Origin: Notospermus geniculatus
Taxonomy: Eukaryota > Nemertea > Pilidiophora > Heteronemertea > Lineidae
NCBI GenBank assembly: GCA_002633025.1
Contig: NMRB01000022.1
Span: 32,042 to 96,041 of the forward strand
Direction of reading: 5' to 3'
Length of the DNA stretch: 64,000 nucleotides
Part shown: positions 58,888 through 64,000 of the stretch, one piece after another
Numbering within the stretch: position 1 is the stretch's first letter
How the letters are laid out: each line of letters starts with the position of its first letter
Notes under the pieces: model-generated
What the model was told of the DNA's origin: nothing
Databases searched by the model: none
What the model saw: the letters and a program-made list of their open reading frames with translations, nothing else
Program-made: the position numbers and the translations under genes

Positions 58888-59770
58888 GGGTAGACTGTTA
58901 GACCACTTTATAAACCTGAACTTAACGATAATGTATCATGACTTCATTGTACATTCAATGTTTGTAAACATTGATGTTTACATTATGTTATTTTGGACTT
59001 TTGGGATATGCCAACCAACCGAATTGAATACATTCGGTATCAAAAGAATTTCTAGAGGGGCATGCCACCAACAAATTACTCATAAGATGCAGAAAGACTG
59101 GATACCAACAAAACAAGTGTAAATAAACAATGATTTTCGTGGCCCGCGAAAATACCCGTGATACATTGGGCCGATTTCACAAAGGGCGTTAGACTTAGAC
59201 TCGTGTAACTTTGTCAAATGCATGGTGGAAGTGTGTGCATTTAGTGAAGTTACACGCATTATCTTTAACTCCCTACGGTTTTGTTGTCGTTATACATACG
59301 ATGTAGTTACTTGAATGCTGTTTCGCCCGCGTTCTGTAGATGTCATATAGGCTAACTCAAAACTATTATTCACAGAAGGCTGGCTAGTCCATCTCTTCGA
59401 CGCATCATACGACGAATTTGCGAGCACTCAATCACCAAGAAATGGCTATTTCTTTTCATATTCGATGAATAATTTAACGGGACACTTGGGCCGTATAAGC
59501 CGTTAGCAGCATGAGTCGTTTTACCGAATGACCACCGTGCTATAGCCGGCAGCAACCTCCAAAAAGAACGGTACTCTGTCTTAGCTTGAAAGTGACGAAG
59601 TGCTGTGGGGCAGATTGCTTCCAATTTACTGCATGGATATGCGAATGATAATTAAACAACAATTTCTTGGACTCGATGTAGGCGAACGGAAAGGAATGAT
59701 AGCAACGATGCTGTATCGTCACTGGCATGACATGATATTTTATCAAGTTTGATGCATAAGGTTTCCCTGA
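58888..59770. other. No gene seen
   Basis: Open frame 58850-59122 (plus) is not recognised. 59167-59262 is a half MITE. Confidence 0.3.
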
Positions 59771-59925
59771 AGCGGGGGATCCACTGTTGCGATTTTGGCT
59801 TGAGACGGGGTTGCGTTCCCTTGCGGTTTAATACCTTATAAGGACTTCCGATTGCCATATATAAGGTAACCGCAAGGGAACGCAACCCCGTCTCAAGCCG
59901 AAATCGCAACAGTGGATCACCCGCT
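59771..59925. mobile_element. Palindromic MITE with 56-bp arms
   Basis: AGCGGGGGATCCACTGTTGC continuing to CCTTGCGGTT, inverted at the right. Confidence 0.88.
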
Positions 59926-60048
59926 TTACATAGAAGTATACGCGTATACGAAAACGCCGGTTGACAATATGGCTTCCCGAGGATTCACGACCGTGAAGCC
60001 ATTGTTCAACGGCGTTTTCGTATACCGTATACTTCTACATGTATGTAA
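59926..60048. mobile_element. Relative of the 18005 MITE, abutting the previous one
   Basis: TTACATAGAAGTATACGCG ... GTATACTTCTACATG; starts where 59771-59925 ends. Confidence 0.83.
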
Positions 60049-62741
60049 GGGTATAGGCAATGCTAAGGGATAATTATTTTTTAAGCAGTAATAGGGAAAT
60101 GGAACAAACACAGTCCAAGAAAATTTATTAGAAATATAGAAGTGAGTGTACCTATTGAGTGTATTTAAAAAAAATATCCAGCATTATGATTTATCTTTTC
60201 TGCGCAAATTGTAGCACGAAATTCCTGAAAACTGTGATCAAATAAAAATACGAAATATCAGAACCCGCTGTTATTGATTTTGTTAATGGGAAACCGTATC
60301 AAATAATCACGAAACGTTTTCAAATTGAATTACCCGCAGAGGAACATGAAAGTTATCAGAATTTTTTCCTCAATGATAACTAATGGTTTCGCTTGAAAAA
60401 AAGTTGTTTGCCTGCCTTTTCAAGATTTGATTTAAAGTGATCGAAATTCACTCAAACTTAAATTTGGTTCGCCATTCATTTTGATGGTGAAGCAATCATG
60501 TTTTAAAAATACCACGAATGGAAGATTATTGCCGTACGAAAAATGAGAATGAAACACGCTCGCATTCTCTTTTACGAAGGGCATGAAAGTTTAAGTTGCA
60601 TTGCTCAGCACCAGTTCTGTAACACATGTTCATGTTAGAATTCGTAGACTCTGCTTCTTGGCAGCATCTTATACTACATGTAAACTGCACAGCAGAATGT
60701 ACATGTACATGTACATTTCAAGTGGAGATGAAGCATTCCTTGTACAATGTTCGCCGAATATCAAGGGATAAATTGCCGCCTCATGCTGAATGGGCAGCCG
60801 ACAACAATGGCCTAATTGGAATCTCCACAAATGGGGCAGAAAATGATTCCAGTGAAGAGTGGACGATTAATATGCACAGTAAGGAAGCGGAGAATGAGTT
60901 TCTGTCGCCTTGGGAGGCGAATGTTTCCACATCACCATGGCTATGTCATGAAAATTAACTTCCCAGTGATGTTTGGTACAGATCATGCACTGTACATGTA
61001 CACGACGTTTGCACACTGTAGATCAGTGGAATAGAGAATGGCTGTCTTCTTTTTTCGGTCACTTCAAGTACATTGGTTAAGAAGTTCTTGTTGAACAATC
61101 GTGACCACGTGATGTCCAGATGGTCCGCATTCACAAGTTTTGTAACTTTCCATTTGGTCTTTTAATATGTCTGCAATTTCATCAACAAAGGAATCTATTA
61201 CTGTATGAAATAAATGAAGTAAATTAACTCTAATCTTCTTCTCGATCAGGCCGACCCCCCGCCTCGGTTTCCTTGCCGACCAATCGACTGAAGCGTTAAT
61301 TAAAAGCACAGCGTTCTTCGTATTGATCAGGGACGTTGATCGATGACCGTGGAAGATTGAAAACTAACAACTTCCTCTAGATAACCACTGTTTATTGATC
61401 TAAACGAAGAGACAACATCCAGTCGATCTGATCTTGTCTTATGCACTGCTTATGCAGTTAGACGTAATCACGGCTGACTTCACTCAAGTGGTGCTGAGGA
61501 GGCAGAATCGGCCAAGACGACCGAATATTGGATGTAGACTGTCTGAAAAAAACTCTAGCCACTGGTCTGGTTTACCAAAAAAAAACGATGTTGGCACTTG
61601 TATTTGGCAAGTAGAGAGTGTGGACAAGGTTGAAGTTCTGATAGCGGGATAAACGACATAAAACCTAGATTCAGGAAATCTCTCGACACGTTTACATTGG
61701 CCAGTATTTTCGGCCCCAATCATGGCATGCAGCAAGAACCAGTCTGATCACATAGATAAAGCAAACAACATCGTCTTAGACTCTATTGAACAGTCGTCTG
61801 TAGCAAATAAGCTAACCTTTGGGAATCGAGTTTGAATTGGACCCAATCAGTCAGGGTCCACAGTGGCATTTAGAACATCTCTGACGTCAATGTGCCATTC
61901 ATTACGGGTTTGTTTACAGAGAGAATAGCTTCTTACCCAACCAAAGCTTTGGGTTATCTTGCCAGATAAACGACCCAGACTCTTGAGGTCGACTGTGGCC
62001 AGAATACGTAATAACGTCTGCCTGCAGAGTGTGTTTTCTTAGCAGCAGACTTGTTGTTACTGATTGTTACCAATTCAGAAGTACGAACATGTTCGATGTC
62101 TTGTACTGTGATGCTGCCGCGCAAGGCTTACTTCAAAGTATATTCATTGAGTTTCAATTACAAAACTCGGTGATCGTGGTTTTTTTGAAAAGCTTTGATG
62201 TAAAAAGAAATTATAGATATTCCGCATAAAAACGATAATTCTGAAATTGGGAAACAGGCAGCTATATGGAATATCGGATGGAATATAGATAAATGGTTCG
62301 TTCATAATTTTCGATGTATTGCGCTCTTGTATTTACCTTATTGATCATGAATGGAGAATTTCAATATTTTCTATTGCTCATACCCAGCCAAAACAGATGG
62401 TAAAATCCCAGGGACACAGGACCGTTGGATAAAGGGATTGATTTGTTTTTGGCCCAGTTTATCGTAAAATAATTCAATCGTGTTAGTTTTTAAGTGTTGC
62501 TTGTCATATTGAAACTTAGGGTTTTCATGTTAGAACATCTATATTCACTATTTTTTATGTTCAAAAATCCGTTTTAGATAGAAGATGTATCTCGCGAAAG
62601 AAAATCTTACATTTTTTCCTGTTTAATCCACGGCAGAAAACAGTTAGCATTCAAACGAACATCCTCTGGTCTGCCTGATATATTTTTAACCAAAAATAGA
62701 TAAGACAGGATCTACTTTTGTTTTAACGTTAAAGATAGTCA
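60049..62741. other. Mostly unique sequence; unassigned open frames
   Basis: Frames at 60626-60958, 61434-61652 and 62029-62229 (plus) are not recognised. 61434 reads RRQNRPRR, resembling RRNRPRR of the copy 1 tail, after a possible acceptor TTATGCAG at 61450-61457; not enough to call an exon. Confidence 0.3.
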
Positions 62742-63100
62742 GTATCCTACACTGGTGATTCGACCAAATCTACTCATGGTGATTCGACCAAATCCTGTAG
62801 GCCTACTGGTGATTCGACCAAATCCTGAGCTGGTGATTCGACCAAATCCTGAGCTGGTGATTCTACCAAATCCTGTAGGCCTACTGGTGATTCTATACCA
62901 AATTCTGTAGGCCTACTGGTGATTCTACCAAATCCTGTACTGGTGATTCTACCAAATCCTGTAGGCCTACTGGCATGACTGGTGATTCGACCAAATCCTG
63001 AACTGGTGATTCGACCACGTCCTGAACTGGTGATTCAACCAAATCCTTTAGGCCTACCGGTGATTCTACCAAATCCTGTACTGGTGATTCGACCAAGTCT
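62742..63100 (+). repeat. CTGGTGATTCGACCAAATCC tandem
   Basis: About 14 units of 22-34 bp, some with TGTAGGCCTA inserted. No unique spacers, so not CRISPR. Confidence 0.92.
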
Positions 63101-63179
63101 CATTTTTCAGGGCAAAAGGCGTGAAACACCGTTAGCATACGTAATGCCATGGATTTCTTTCGGCTAGAAAGAAGACATA

Positions 63180-63623
63180 ATGGCAAAACTGTCACTTGTT
63201 ATTCCGTGCATTTTTATCCTTTTACTTTGGAAAATGGGCCGCACGGCGGGAGGCAGTTATTTGGAAATTGCAGTTGTGTCATCACCATCACTCGAGGATG
63301 ACGGCCCTGTATCAGCGTTTCCCAGTCTTAATGATATCCTGTCATTTCTCACTGATAGCTGCCAGAGATCGATAAGGCAGCCAAGTGGCGTAATTGCCTC
63401 CGATAGACAGATTATCTCCCATGATAACGAACTCATGAATACTATTGGCATCTTCTATTGGAAATCTTGTGACTTAGTTTTTCTGGAGATGGACAAAGTC
63501 TTCGACTTCTTTCCAGGTATTGCACTACTTTGTTCAGTATTCAATAAACAGGGTACGATTGGGAATTTACCACTTTGCAACGTTGGCCGACTACACAAGA
63601 TACGGAAAAGGTCATTTTGGTAA
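63180..63623 (+). CDS. Secreted protein ORF, possible first exon
   Basis: 147-codon open frame with a strong signal peptide (MAKLSLVIPCIFILLLW, basic then hydrophobic) and a following acidic, serine-rich region with two cysteines (SCQRS, KSCD). I do not recognise it. It lies on the same strand and downstream of the two secreted paralogs. CAG|GTATTG at 63514-63522 could end a first exon at 63516 in phase 1, after residues DFFP; otherwise the frame runs to a stop at 63623. The phase differs from the phase 0 of the neighbours and there is no clear sequence match with them, so relatedness is not shown. Confidence 0.42.
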   Translation: MAKLSLVIPCIFILLLWKMGRTAGGSYLEIAVVSSPSLEDDGPVSAFPSLNDILSFLTDSCQRSIRQPSGVIASDRQIISHDNELMNTIGIFYWKSCDLVFLEMDKVFDFFPGIALLCSVFNKQGTIGNLPLCNVGRLHKIRKRSFW

Positions 63624-63805
63624 GGCGTACGAGTTCGAACAACGAAATTCTCTCTCAACCTCTATCACAGAAAACAAAAACAAAATTTCCCAAATCTTAT
63701 GGTAAGCCCTACGAATAATGATATAGCAAGACCGTGCTGCGCAACGTTGTGCCTGAGCGAAGAAAGATCTTACAGTTCGTCATTAATGGTTACAAGAAGG
63801 AGAAT

Positions 63806-63995
63806 GGTAGAATGGATACAGATAGAGTCCAAAAGTTAGGATTAGGGTTAGGATTAGGGTTGGGGTTAGGGTTAGGGTTGGGGTTAGGGTAAGGGTTAGT
63901 TAGGATTAGGGTTAGGGTTAGGGTTAGGATTAGGGGGTTAGGGTTAGGAGTTCCCATTCGGCAATGTTGGACTCTATCTGTATCCATTTTACCAC
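63806..63995. repeat. Degenerate TTAGGG array inside inverted repeats
   Basis: TTAGGG, TTAGGA and TTGGGG units at 63834-63950. The arms GGTAGAATGGATACAGATAG and its inverse CTATCTGTATCCATTTTACC frame it. Confidence 0.88.
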
Positions 63996-64000
63996 TTACC

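Noticed and set aside
62742-63100. CRISPR-like regular repeats
   Set aside because: Short units directly abut or share the same TGTAGGCCTA insert; simple tandem expansion.

Overview
This is a gene-poor, repeat-rich piece of an animal genome. The signs are split genes with GT-AG introns, a class C GPCR exon, a MAM-domain exon, BEL/Pao retrotransposon debris, tRNA-derived SINEs, a TTAGGG-type degenerate array and dozens of small palindromic DNA elements. Very frequent TACATGTA words and the AGCTCACCTGTGAGC-type repeat suggest a marine invertebrate (hemichordate, cephalochordate, echinoderm or lophotrochozoan). I cannot fix the species. Five isolated single Ns and one 377-base N run show that it is a scaffolded assembly.

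Layout. 1-18.9 kb is almost all repeats: a duplicated 0.7-0.85 kb block, a 160-bp tandem array, nested MITEs and fold-back elements. At 18961-19408 on the minus strand is the first coding exon (signal peptide plus start of the ligand-binding domain) of a metabotropic glutamate receptor-like gene, whose remaining exons lie beyond the left edge. 20-33 kb is again MITEs and minisatellites. 34.9-37 kb holds broken BEL/Pao pol fragments and a minus-strand MAM-domain exon.

The most interesting part is 33-63 kb on the plus strand. A tandem segmental duplication (copy 1 from about 33.2 to 42.2 kb, copy 2 from about 45.7 to at least 58.5 kb) carries two paralogous secreted-protein genes. Copy 1 is a complete four-exon gene of 317 codons with every intron in phase 0, ending in a basic cysteine-rich tail and an AATAAA signal. 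Copy 2 has matching exons 1-3, but its last exon is not securely found. Between the copies, the 5' flank, signal peptide and intron sequence are nearly identical, whereas the mature coding exons share only about 20-30% of residues. Exons that change faster than introns are the signature of diversifying selection in immune, toxin or recognition families. Secretion, predicted helices, six shared cysteines and all-phase-0 introns also fit a helical-cytokine-like design, but that is a hypothesis. A further secreted ORF starts at 63180.

Many insertions can be dated relative to each other because an empty site exists in the other copy: a 1.3-kb TIR element in intron 2 of copy 1, a 4.1-kb block in intron 2 of copy 2, a hAT-like element with an 8-bp duplication, and several elements inside elements. 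Percentages and alignments are counts by eye.
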